64,000 bases of DNA. It comes from Saccharopolyspora indica (GTDB taxonomy: Bacteria; Actinomycetota; Actinomycetes; Mycobacteriales; Pseudonocardiaceae). The stretch lies in assembly GCF_027853965.1 (NCBI RefSeq), contig NZ_JAQGLB010000024.1, forward strand, positions 1 through 64,000, written 5' to 3'. Both the position numbers and the translations under genes were made by a program. The stretch's first letter is position 1. Each line of letters opens with the position of its first letter. Below the pieces are notes generated by a model that was not told the DNA's origin, searched no databases, and worked only from the letters and a program-made list of their open reading frames with translations. Below, piece after piece: positions 50,535 through 57,220 of the stretch.

Positions 50535-51764
50535 TCAGCGCTGGGCGTAGCCGGGGACGACGGAGGTCTGGTAGGTCCGCGCGACTTCGTCGAGCGCGGC
50601 ACCGGCCTCCTTCTGCCCGGCCAGGATCTCGGCGTAGGCGGTCTGCAGCGGCTCCAGCAGTTCGGCGTTCTCCGGGATCCACGGCCGCTCGTGCGTGTCG
50701 GCGGCCAGCGGCCGGAACGCCGAGACGACCGGGTTCTGCGCCACCGCGGGGTCGTCGTAGGCGGACTGGCGGGTCGGCAGCAGCCCGAGCCGCGCGGCGA
50801 TCTTCGCCTGGTTCTCGGTGCTGCTCATGCACTGGACGAACTTGACCGAGGCGTCGGTGGCGTCGCTGCCCTGGCGGATCACGTAGTCGTGGCCGCCGAC
50901 CGGTGAGGTGCCCGCGCCGGGCACGGGCGCGATGCCGAGGTTGGCCGGATCGGCGAACTGCTGGGACTGGGTGTACTCGGAGACCGCCCACGGCCCGTCG
51001 ACGACCATCGCGACCTCGCCGGAGGTGAACGCGGCCTTCATCGTGGTGTAGGAGTTCGGCTGGTCGAGCGCGGTGCGGGCGGCTTTGGCGTCGATCAGGT
51101 CCTTGGCCGTCTGAAGCCCGCGCACGGATTCGGGGGAGTTCACCGTGATCGTCCGGGATCCGGTGTCGACCAGGTCGCCGCCGTGGGAGTAGAGGAACGG
51201 CAGCGCGTAGTACTCGTCGTTGTTGATGAACAGCGCGCGGTCGCCGCCGAGCTTGGGCGCGATCGACCGGAGCTCGTCCCACGTCCTCGGCGGCTCGACC
51301 CCGGCTTGCGCCAGCTGCGCCTTGTTGTAGAAGAGCGCCAAGGCGTCGGTGACCTGCGGGACGGCGTAGGTCTTGCCCTCGTGCTTGGTGGATTCCAGCG
51401 GCGCGGGCAGGAAGTCGGCGGTGTCGGCGGCCAGCGGGGTGTCCGAGAGGTCCTGGATCAGCCCGGCCTGCGCGAGCTGGGCGACCCAGCCGACGTCGGA
51501 GCGCAGCACGTCAGGCCCCTGCCCGCCCTGCGCCGCGGTCTTGTAGTTGTTCAGCGCCTGGTCGAAGGCGACCGTCTCGACGCGCACCTGGTAGCCGCCG
51601 GTGCGCGCGCAGTCGGCCGCGATCTCCCGGAACACCCCGCTCTCCGCGGAACCGCTGGTGTCCCAGAAGACGACCTCGCCGGGGTTGCCGCTGCCGCCAC
51701 CGCACCCGGCGGCGAGCACGCCGACCAGGCCCAGGGCGGCGCCGACCGTGACCTTGGGTCTCAT
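50535..51764 (-). CDS. Sugar-binding lipoprotein of ABC transporter (MalE-like)
   Basis: A 409-residue extracellular solute-binding protein (family 1). The signal peptide ends in the lipobox LAAGC (Cys near residue 20), so it is anchored to the membrane. Typical features are EVVFWDTSGSAESGVFREIA near 30-49, the conserved ALALFYNKAQLAQAGVEPP near 141-159 and EVAMVVDGPWAVSEYTQS near 250. Maltose/maltodextrin is the likely ligand, because an alpha-amylase, alpha-glucosidase and LacI regulator with shared operator surround it; this is inference. The ATG at 51764 has GGGAGG upstream. A LacI operator lies 17 nt before it. Confidence 0.92.
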   Translation of the reverse strand: MRPKVTVGAALGLVGVLAAGCGGGSGNPGEVVFWDTSGSAESGVFREIAADCARTGGYQVRVETVAFDQALNNYKTAAQGGQGPDVLRSDVGWVAQLAQAGLIQDLSDTPLAADTADFLPAPLESTKHEGKTYAVPQVTDALALFYNKAQLAQAGVEPPRTWDELRSIAPKLGGDRALFINNDEYYALPFLYSHGGDLVDTGSRTITVNSPESVRGLQTAKDLIDAKAARTALDQPNSYTTMKAAFTSGEVAMVVDGPWAVSEYTQSQQFADPANLGIAPVPGAGTSPVGGHDYVIRQGSDATDASVKFVQCMSSTENQAKIAARLGLLPTRQSAYDDPAVAQNPVVSAFRPLAADTHERPWIPENAELLEPLQTAYAEILAGQKEAGAALDEVARTYQTSVVPGYAQR

Positions 51765-51780
51765 GTCCGGACCTCCCGTT

Positions 51781-51794
51781 TGCAAAAATTTGCG
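51781..51794. promoter_or_regulatory. LacI-type operator at the transporter promoter
   Basis: TGCAAA-AA-TTTGCG dyad 17 nt before the binding-protein ATG; it contains the 13-mer TGCAAAAATTTGC present (inverted) upstream of the amylase gene. Confidence 0.7.
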
Positions 51795-51889
51795 AACACT
51801 TGGCGTCAAATTGCATACCCAAGATGTGATGCAAGTCAAGATGTTCAGCGATCATCGGCAAAGTTGTTGTGATCAATTTGCGGTAGAGG

Positions 51890-51905
51890 TTTGCAAAATA
51901 TTTCG
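51890..51905. promoter_or_regulatory. Second LacI-type operator near lacI
   Basis: TTTGCAAAATATTTCG, a degenerate form of the same dyad, 54 nt before the LacI start; AATTTGCG at 51876 is a half-site. Autoregulation is plausible. Confidence 0.5.
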
Positions 51906-51958
51906 ATCATGTGCAGGATTGCGGCAGCAAGTGGTCCCGGCGCGACAGGAGCGGAGCA

Positions 51959-52981
51959 GTGGCGGGTCTGGCCGATATCGCCCAGGCGGCGGGGGTGAGC
52001 GTGTCGACGGTGAGCCGCGTGCTCAACCGCAAGGCGGGCATCAAGGAGGAGACCCGGCAACGGGTCCTCGAAGTCCTCAACCAGATGCCGCACACCGCGC
52101 GCGGCACCGGCGCGCTGCGCCGCACCGGGGTCATCGGCCTGCTGGTGCCGGAGCTGTCCAACCCGGTGTTCCCGGCCTTCGCCGAGGCGCTGGAAGGCCG
52201 CGCCTCGGTGGCGGGCTACTCGTCGCTGCTGTGCAACACCCGCGCCGCGATGACCGAGAAGGACTACGTCCGGATGCTGGTCGCCCGGGGCGTCGAGGGC
52301 ATGATCTTCGTGTCGCCGGAGATCGCCAACCCGGACAACGACGAGCGGCGCAGCCGCGGCTACTACGAGAAGCTGCGCGCCGAAGGCGTCCGGATGGTGT
52401 TCGTCAACGGCAGCACGCCGAGCCTGGACGTCCCCGACATCACCGTCGACGAGCACCTGGCCGGACACACCGCGGCCCGGCACCTGCTGGAGCTGGGCCA
52501 CCGCCGCATCGGCTTCGTCAGCGGCCCGGCCCGCGCCCTGCCGTCCCGGATGAAGCGGGCGGGATGGGCGGCGGCGCTGGAGGAGGCCGGGATCGAGCCG
52601 AGCGCGGAACTCGTCGCGCACGGGCCGTTCGGAGCGGAGGGCGGCGCGCGGGCCGTGGGCGAACTGCTCGACGGCCCGCGGCCGACCGCGGTCCTGTGCT
52701 CGTCGGACGTGATGGCGCTCGGTGCGATGCGGGAGGCCAAGCGGCGGGGGCTGGCCACGCCGGAGGACATCTCGGTGGTCGGCTTCGACGACATCCCGCT
52801 GGCCGCCTACTGCCAGCCCGCGCTGACCACGCTCGCCCAGCCGATCCGCGACATGGCCGCCGCGGCGGTCGACGAGCTGATCCGCCAGCTCGACCCGGAC
52901 GAACCGGTGCGGGCCTCGACGAACTTCAGCCGGATGTTCCGGCCGAACCTGATCGTCCGCGAATCCACCCGGCGGTTGTGA
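51959..52981 (+). CDS. LacI family transcriptional regulator of alpha-glucan use
   Basis: A 340-residue LacI/GalR protein. The N-terminal helix-turn-helix (LADIAQAAGVSVSTVSRVLN, about residues 4-23) is followed by the hinge helix and the periplasmic-binding-protein-like domain (GVIGLLVPELSNPVFPAFAE; GFDDIPLAAYCQPALTT). The GTG at 51959 has AGGAG 7 nt upstream. It is divergent from the sugar transporter and upstream of the alpha-glucosidase. The dyad TGCAAA..TTTGC(A/G) found here and at the amylase gene is its likely site, so it probably represses amylase, importer and itself until a malto-oligosaccharide binds. Confidence 0.93.
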   Translation: MAGLADIAQAAGVSVSTVSRVLNRKAGIKEETRQRVLEVLNQMPHTARGTGALRRTGVIGLLVPELSNPVFPAFAEALEGRASVAGYSSLLCNTRAAMTEKDYVRMLVARGVEGMIFVSPEIANPDNDERRSRGYYEKLRAEGVRMVFVNGSTPSLDVPDITVDEHLAGHTAARHLLELGHRRIGFVSGPARALPSRMKRAGWAAALEEAGIEPSAELVAHGPFGAEGGARAVGELLDGPRPTAVLCSSDVMALGAMREAKRRGLATPEDISVVGFDDIPLAAYCQPALTTLAQPIRDMAAAAVDELIRQLDPDEPVRASTNFSRMFRPNLIVRESTRRL

Positions 52982-52983
52982 GT

Positions 52984-53027
52984 CCGTGCGCGTTTCGGGG
53001 TGCCAGAGCGCCCCAAAACGCGCACGG
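52984..53027. repeat. Dispersed palindromic element, copy F (3' of lacI)
   Basis: Arms CCGTGCGCGTTTCGGGG (52984-53000) and complement with one mismatch (53011-53027) around TGCCAGAGCG. It begins 3 nt after the lacI stop and lies 64 nt before the alpha-glucosidase. Confidence 0.85.
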
Positions 53028-53090
53028 CCCCACCTCGAAACCGCAGCCCACCCCCTCAACCCATCCACCTCCACGGCCGAGGAGCAGCGA

Positions 53091-54668
53091 ATGTCGAATT
53101 GGTGGCGTGACGCCGTCGTTTACCAGGTCTACGTGCGCAGCTTCGCCGACGGCGATGGCGACGGCGTCGGCGATCTGGCCGGTGTCCGGGAACGGTTGCC
53201 GCACCTGGTGTCCCTCGGCGCGGACGCCGTGTGGCTGACCCCGTTCTACCCGTCGCCGATGGCCGACGGCGGCTACGACGTGGCCGACTACCGCGACGTG
53301 GACCCGGTTTTCGGCACGCTCGCCGACTTCGACGCGCTGCTCGCCCGCGCCCACGAGCTGGGCCTGCGGGTGCTCGTCGACGTCGTGCCCAACCACACCT
53401 CCGACCAGCACGAGTGGTTCGCCGAAGCGCTGGCCGCCGCGCCGGGGGATGCGGCCCGCGACCGGTACCTGTTCCGCGACGGCCGCGGCGAGCACGGCGA
53501 ACTGCCGCCCAACGACTGGGAATCGGTCTTCGGCGGCCCGGCCTGGACCAGGATCGCCGACGGCCAGTGGTACCTGCACCTGTTCGACCCGCGGCAGCCC
53601 GACCTGAACTGGCGGAACCCGCAGGTGCGCGCGGACTTCCGCGAGGTGCTGGCGTTCTGGCTGGACCGCGGGGTGGACGGCTTCCGCATCGACGTGGCGC
53701 ACGGCATGATCAAGCACCCGGAGCTGCCCGACACCGGGCTGGACGAGCAGATCTCCCTGCTGGGGCGCGGCGAGCTGCCGTACTTCGACCAGGACGAGGT
53801 GCACGAGATCTACCGCGACTGGCGGCAGCTCTTCGACTCCTACCGGGGCCAGCGCATCGGGGTGGCCGAGGCGTGGGCGTCGACCAGCGAGCGGCTGGCC
53901 CGGTACGTGCGCCCCGACGAGCTGCACCAGGCCTTCAACTTCGCGCTGCTGGAGGCGCCCTGGTCGGCCGCGGACTTCCGGCAGGTGGTGGTGGAATCGC
54001 TGGCCACCACGGCGGAAGTCGGCGCGACCACCACCTGGGTGCTCGGCAACCACGACGTCCAGCGCCCGGTGACCCGCTACGGCGGCGGTGACCTCGGCTC
54101 GCTGCGGGCCCGCGCGGCGGCGCTGTTCAGCTTCGCGCTGCCCGGTTCGGTCTACGTCTACCAGGGCGAGGAGCTCGGCCTGCCCGAGGTGCTGGACCTG
54201 CCCGACGACGTGCGCCAGGACCCGATCTGGACGCGCTCCGGTGGCACCGACCCGGGCCGCGACGGCTGCCGGGTCCCACTGCCGTGGTCCGGCGACGAGC
54301 CGCCGTTCGGCTTCAGCACCGGGGAGAGCTGGCTGCCGGTGCCGGAGGAGTGGAAGACCGCGACCGTTGCCGAGCAGGAGAGCAGCGCAGGTTCCGCGCT
54401 GCGCACCTACCGCCAGGCGCTGGCGCTGCGGCGCGCGAACCCGGCTCTAGGCGACGGCGAGCTGGAGTGGGTGGACGCGCCCGAGGGCGTGCTGGTGTTC
54501 CGCCGCGGCCCGGACTTCGTGTGCGCCACCAACTTCGGCGCGGAGCCGGTCGCGCTGGAGCTGCCCGGAGAACTGCTCTGCCGCAGCGACGCCGGGACCG
54601 GCTGGGACGGCGTGCTGCCCGGCTCGACCGCGGTGTGGCTGGGAAAGATTCACGAAGAATCCGCCTAA
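53091..54668 (+). CDS. Alpha-glucosidase/oligo-glucosidase (GH13, cytoplasmic)
   Basis: A 525-residue GH13 glucosidase that splits imported malto-oligosaccharides to glucose. Motifs are WRDAVVYQVYVRSFADGDGD at the start, region I DVVPNHTSDQH, region II DGFRIDVAHG with nucleophile Asp201, GVAEAWA with acid Glu260 and LGNHDVQRP with Asp322. No signal peptide, so it acts in the cytoplasm. The ATG at 53091 has GGAG upstream. It follows lacI on the same strand, separated by a palindromic repeat that may partly end the lacI transcript. Confidence 0.95.
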   Translation: MSNWWRDAVVYQVYVRSFADGDGDGVGDLAGVRERLPHLVSLGADAVWLTPFYPSPMADGGYDVADYRDVDPVFGTLADFDALLARAHELGLRVLVDVVPNHTSDQHEWFAEALAAAPGDAARDRYLFRDGRGEHGELPPNDWESVFGGPAWTRIADGQWYLHLFDPRQPDLNWRNPQVRADFREVLAFWLDRGVDGFRIDVAHGMIKHPELPDTGLDEQISLLGRGELPYFDQDEVHEIYRDWRQLFDSYRGQRIGVAEAWASTSERLARYVRPDELHQAFNFALLEAPWSAADFRQVVVESLATTAEVGATTTWVLGNHDVQRPVTRYGGGDLGSLRARAAALFSFALPGSVYVYQGEELGLPEVLDLPDDVRQDPIWTRSGGTDPGRDGCRVPLPWSGDEPPFGFSTGESWLPVPEEWKTATVAEQESSAGSALRTYRQALALRRANPALGDGELEWVDAPEGVLVFRRGPDFVCATNFGAEPVALELPGELLCRSDAGTGWDGVLPGSTAVWLGKIHEESA

Positions 54669-54730
54669 TAGGTCTGTCATTCCCGTTTGCATCGTGGTCG
54701 CATGAATCCCCTTGTAACTGGAGGTGGTTC

Positions 54731-55579
54731 ATGTTGCGACGATTAGGCACGGGCGTGGCGGCACTCGCGCTCGCGGCGATCGGCGTGGTCGGGCTCGGGC
54801 AGGCACCCGCGTCCGCCGCGCCGAACTTCCAGGTCCCGTTCACCTGCGGCGTCACCGTGACGGCCGCGACCTTCAGCGGCCACAACCCGGCGAACTCGGT
54901 GGACTTCCAGAAGTCCGGCATCACCGGCATGCCGGTGCTCGCCTCGGCGGCGGGCACCGTCACGCGGGTCGCCAACGAGGGCAGCACCAGCTACGGCCGC
55001 TGGATCGAGCTGGACCACGGCAGCGGCTGGCGCACCCGCTACGCCCACCTGTCCGCCCAGAACGTCTCGGTGGGGCAGAAGGTGTCGCTGGGCACGAAGA
55101 TCGGCGCCGCGGGCGCGACCGGCGGAGTGACCGGCCCGCACCTGCACTACGAGCAGATCCTGAACGGCACCGTGGTCAAGGCGAAGCTCAACGGCGTTGC
55201 CGTGCCGTACTTCGACAAGACGTCGTTCACCAGCAAGAACAACTGCGGCGGCAACCCGTACTCGCCGACCGAGGTGTGCGGTTCGGGTTACAGCGTGATC
55301 AACTCGAAGGCGCTGTCCAACGGTGCGGGCACCGTCTACCTGCTCTACAACGCCTCGAACCAGAACAACTGCGTGACGACGCTCAAGTCGACCTCGGTGG
55401 GCAAGGCGTCCCCGACGGCGGCGTTCCTGGAAGTCCAGGGAAAGACGCGGGTGACCGACTCCGGTGACTTCACCTACTACGCGGGCCCGGTCCGCCAAGC
55501 GGCCGGCTCCACCTGCGTGAAGTGGGGCGGCTCGGTCGGCTCCAATGCCTACGAGAGCCCCTTCGAGCACTGCGGCTGA
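54731..55579 (+). CDS. Secreted M23 metallopeptidase fused to a SapA-like domain
   Basis: A 282-residue secreted protein. A signal peptide (residues 1 to about 29, ASA-AP cleavage) is followed by a lysostaphin-like M23 endopeptidase domain: zinc ligands His51 and Asp58 (GHNPANSVDF), His106 and His139 (GPHLHYEQ). The C-terminal 100 residues (about 180-282) with many cysteines (EVCGSGYSVINSKALSNGAG, TVYLLYNASNQNNC, ending YESPFEHCG) look like the Streptomyces spore-associated protein A. The fusion suggests cell-wall targeting or spore-coat use. The SD GGAGGTGG precedes the ATG. It follows the alpha-glucosidase by 62 nt and is convergent with the antitoxin gene. Confidence 0.88.
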   Translation: MLRRLGTGVAALALAAIGVVGLGQAPASAAPNFQVPFTCGVTVTAATFSGHNPANSVDFQKSGITGMPVLASAAGTVTRVANEGSTSYGRWIELDHGSGWRTRYAHLSAQNVSVGQKVSLGTKIGAAGATGGVTGPHLHYEQILNGTVVKAKLNGVAVPYFDKTSFTSKNNCGGNPYSPTEVCGSGYSVINSKALSNGAGTVYLLYNASNQNNCVTTLKSTSVGKASPTAAFLEVQGKTRVTDSGDFTYYAGPVRQAAGSTCVKWGGSVGSNAYESPFEHCG

Positions 55580-55584
55580 CCCCG

Positions 55585-55622
55585 GGTCGTGAGTGCGAAA
55601 CATGCTTTTCGCACTCACGACC
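55585..55622. terminator. Bidirectional terminator between M23 and antitoxin genes
   Basis: Perfect 16-bp arms GGTCGTGAGTGCGAAA (55585-55600) and complement (55607-55622), 6-nt loop; it starts 5 nt after the peptidase stop and ends 1 nt before the antitoxin stop. Its GTGAG/CTCAC shoulder resembles the dispersed palindromes. Confidence 0.85.
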
Positions 55623-55623
55623 G

Positions 55624-55929
55624 TCAGGCTGCCGAACTCCGGGAGTCGAACCGCACGACCAGCTCCGCACCAAGCGCGCGCGCCAGCCGCTCGAGAAGCG
55701 GGATGGTAGGAACGGTGCCTCCGGCCTCGAAGCGGGCTACGGCGGGCTGGGACATCCCAGCGGCTTCGGCGAGCTGAGCCTGCGTCCAGGATCGCTGTTC
55801 ACGAAGTTCGCGGGTCCTTCGGCCCAGCTCATAGGCGATCCGGGTAGCTTCGTACGCTTCGCGGGCGCCTGGTTCCGCCATCCGACGATCGCGCAGCGAC
55901 TCCCATTCCGACTTGGCCACGTCGGTCAC
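55624..55929 (-). CDS. XRE-type antitoxin (HigA-like)
   Basis: A 101-residue protein with a helix-turn-helix of the Cro/CI class at about 45-100 (SWTQAQLAEAAGMSQPAVAR, then FEAGGTVPTIPLLERLARAL). It would bind and neutralise the toxin encoded just upstream and repress the operon. The GTG at 55929 overlaps the toxin stop (GTGA), so translation is coupled and toxin comes first, the order of HigBA-type systems. A long upstream extension of the frame is shadow of the toxin gene. Confidence 0.85.
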   Translation of the reverse strand: MTDVAKSEWESLRDRRMAEPGAREAYEATRIAYELGRRTRELREQRSWTQAQLAEAAGMSQPAVARFEAGGTVPTIPLLERLARALGAELVVRFDSRSSAA

Positions 55930-56279
55930 TCCCCAATGTCCTCGTCCACTGAATGTCCTTCGCTCAGGCAGAGACGAAACGCTCGCCACGCCCGGTCGAC
56001 CTCCCGGTTCTCCCGCATTCGAGTCTTCCGGAAGGCGGTGAGAAGCACGATTCGTCTCCCCGGAGCGATCCAGTAGGTAATCCGTACCGGCTCCCCGTCG
56101 AGGTAGAACCGTAGCTCTCGTAACTTGCGTCGAAGTTGTTTGGTGTGTGGCTCGCCGAGGAGTGGTCCCTTCTCGGCGAGAAGTTCGATGTAGAAGGTGG
56201 CCGCTGAGAAATGCGCAGGTGACAGTCCCTCCAGCCAACCTCGGATCTCTGGCTCTAGTTCCACACTACCCCAGGACAT
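55926..56279 (-). CDS. RelE/HigB-type toxin (Gp49-like)
   Basis: A 117-residue protein of the phage-derived Gp49-like/HigB family of ribosome-dependent mRNA interferases. Family features are YIELLAEKGPLLGEPHTKQL near 31-50, the LRRKLRELRFYLDGEPVRI beta strands and the catalytic-type C-terminus YWIAPGRRIVLLTAFRKTRMRENREV. The start ATG lies inside a perfect 16-bp palindrome, a strong sign of operon autoregulation by the antitoxin. The pair forms a compact type II toxin-antitoxin module between a peptidase and an NmrA-like gene. Confidence 0.85.
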   Translation of the reverse strand: MSWGSVELEPEIRGWLEGLSPAHFSAATFYIELLAEKGPLLGEPHTKQLRRKLRELRFYLDGEPVRITYWIAPGRRIVLLTAFRKTRMRENREVDRAWRAFRLCLSEGHSVDEDIGE

Positions 56280-56293
56280 ACCATCGATGGTAT
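56278..56293. promoter_or_regulatory. TA operator palindrome at the toxin start
   Basis: Perfect 16-bp palindrome ATACCATCGATGGTAT overlapping the toxin ATG (56279). A TATACC -10-like box on the minus strand (56288-56293) lies within it. Confidence 0.7.
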
Positions 56294-56321
56294 AGATTGC
56301 TCGGTTTTCACCAATGGGCGA

Positions 56322-57074
56322 TCACTGGTTCAGCCAGTCCTGCCAGGTGGGGCCTTCGGTGGGGTGGTCCGGGAGGGTGAGGGCTCCGGCGCGGAAGGCC
56401 TTGCCCAGGGCTCCTGGGACGTGCAGGGGGAACTGGGACTTGCGGTGGCCTCGGGCTTCGAGCCAGGCCGTGGCGAGCTCCTTGAAGGTCATGACCTCGG
56501 GGCCGCAGACGTTGGTGATCTGCTTCGACGGGCCCGCCGCCAGGTTCTCCGCGATGGCCCGCGCCACCACGCCGGGGTCGACCGGCTGGCCGGGCACCTT
56601 CGCCGGGACCGGCATCAGCGGGAGTCGGGCCGCTCCCGAGAGCACCATGTCGATCGCCGGGTAGAACTGCGTGGCGCGCACGATCGACCACGGCACGCCG
56701 TCGCGCACCAGCTCCTCGCCCGCGAGCTTCTGCTTGAAGAACTTCCACGGGATGTCGTCGATGCCGACGATGGACGCGAACAGCAGGTGCCCGACGCCGG
56801 CCCGCCGCGCCGCGTCGCGGAGCCGCTGGGTGCCGTCCACATCGGTCCGCTGCGTGTACTTGCCCTTGTACGGGCTCGAAGCCAGGTGCGCGATCGCGTC
56901 GACGTCCCGCACCGCGTCGTCGAGACCCTCCCCGGTGGCCAGGTCCGCCTGGCGCCATCCCGCGTCCGGCGCCGCTCGCCTGCTCATCCGCACCACGTCG
57001 TGCCCGGCCTCCAGCAGCGCCGGAACCACCTGCTGCCCCAACGTCCCGGTCGCGCCGGTGACGAGAATCCGCAT
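56322..57074 (-). CDS. NmrA-like/atypical SDR NAD(P)-binding protein
   Basis: A 250-residue atypical SDR with the nucleotide motif TGATGTLG (residues 6-13, VTGATGTLGQQVVPALLEAG) and the typical AIAHLASSPYKG and FASIVGIDD strands; a classical YxxxK pair is not obvious. Relatives act as redox sensors or reductases. The ATG at 57074 was preferred over the adjoining ATG at 57077 because GGAGG then lies 5 nt away. The long open frame upstream overlaps asnB and is rejected. It lies 146 bp downstream of asnB on the same strand with palindrome copy G and a terminator between. Confidence 0.88.
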   Translation of the reverse strand: MRILVTGATGTLGQQVVPALLEAGHDVVRMSRRAAPDAGWRQADLATGEGLDDAVRDVDAIAHLASSPYKGKYTQRTDVDGTQRLRDAARRAGVGHLLFASIVGIDDIPWKFFKQKLAGEELVRDGVPWSIVRATQFYPAIDMVLSGAARLPLMPVPAKVPGQPVDPGVVARAIAENLAAGPSKQITNVCGPEVMTFKELATAWLEARGHRKSQFPLHVPGALGKAFRAGALTLPDHPTEGPTWQDWLNQ

Positions 57075-57131
57075 CATGTCCTCCTGTCGTTCACCGGGAG
57101 GACGGAGCGGTGCGGCGAAGTGTGACAGGCC

Positions 57132-57175
57132 CCGTGAGCGTTTCGGGGTGCTGTGGCGCCCCAAAACGCTCACGG
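57132..57175. repeat. Dispersed palindromic element, copy G (3' of asnB)
   Basis: Arms CCGTGAGCGTTTCGGGG (57132-57148) and complement with one mismatch (57159-57175) around TGCTGTGGCG. Its end touches the asnB terminator. Confidence 0.85.
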
Positions 57176-57203
57176 CCCGCCCACCTCGGAAGGTGAGCGG
57201 GCC
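57174..57203 (-). terminator. asnB terminator
   Basis: 13-bp arms GGCCCGCCCACCT (57174-57186) and AGGTGAGCGGGCC (57191-57203), one mismatch, 4-nt loop, 17 nt after the asnB stop. Confidence 0.75.
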
Positions 57204-57220
57204 GTTCGCGGTGAGAAGCC

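Noticed and set aside
13854..57175. The recurrent short frames that translate the palindromes (SVLGRHSTPKRSR-like peptides)
   Set aside because: These peptides are only the translated repeat; the frames differ in flanks and have no ribosome sites.
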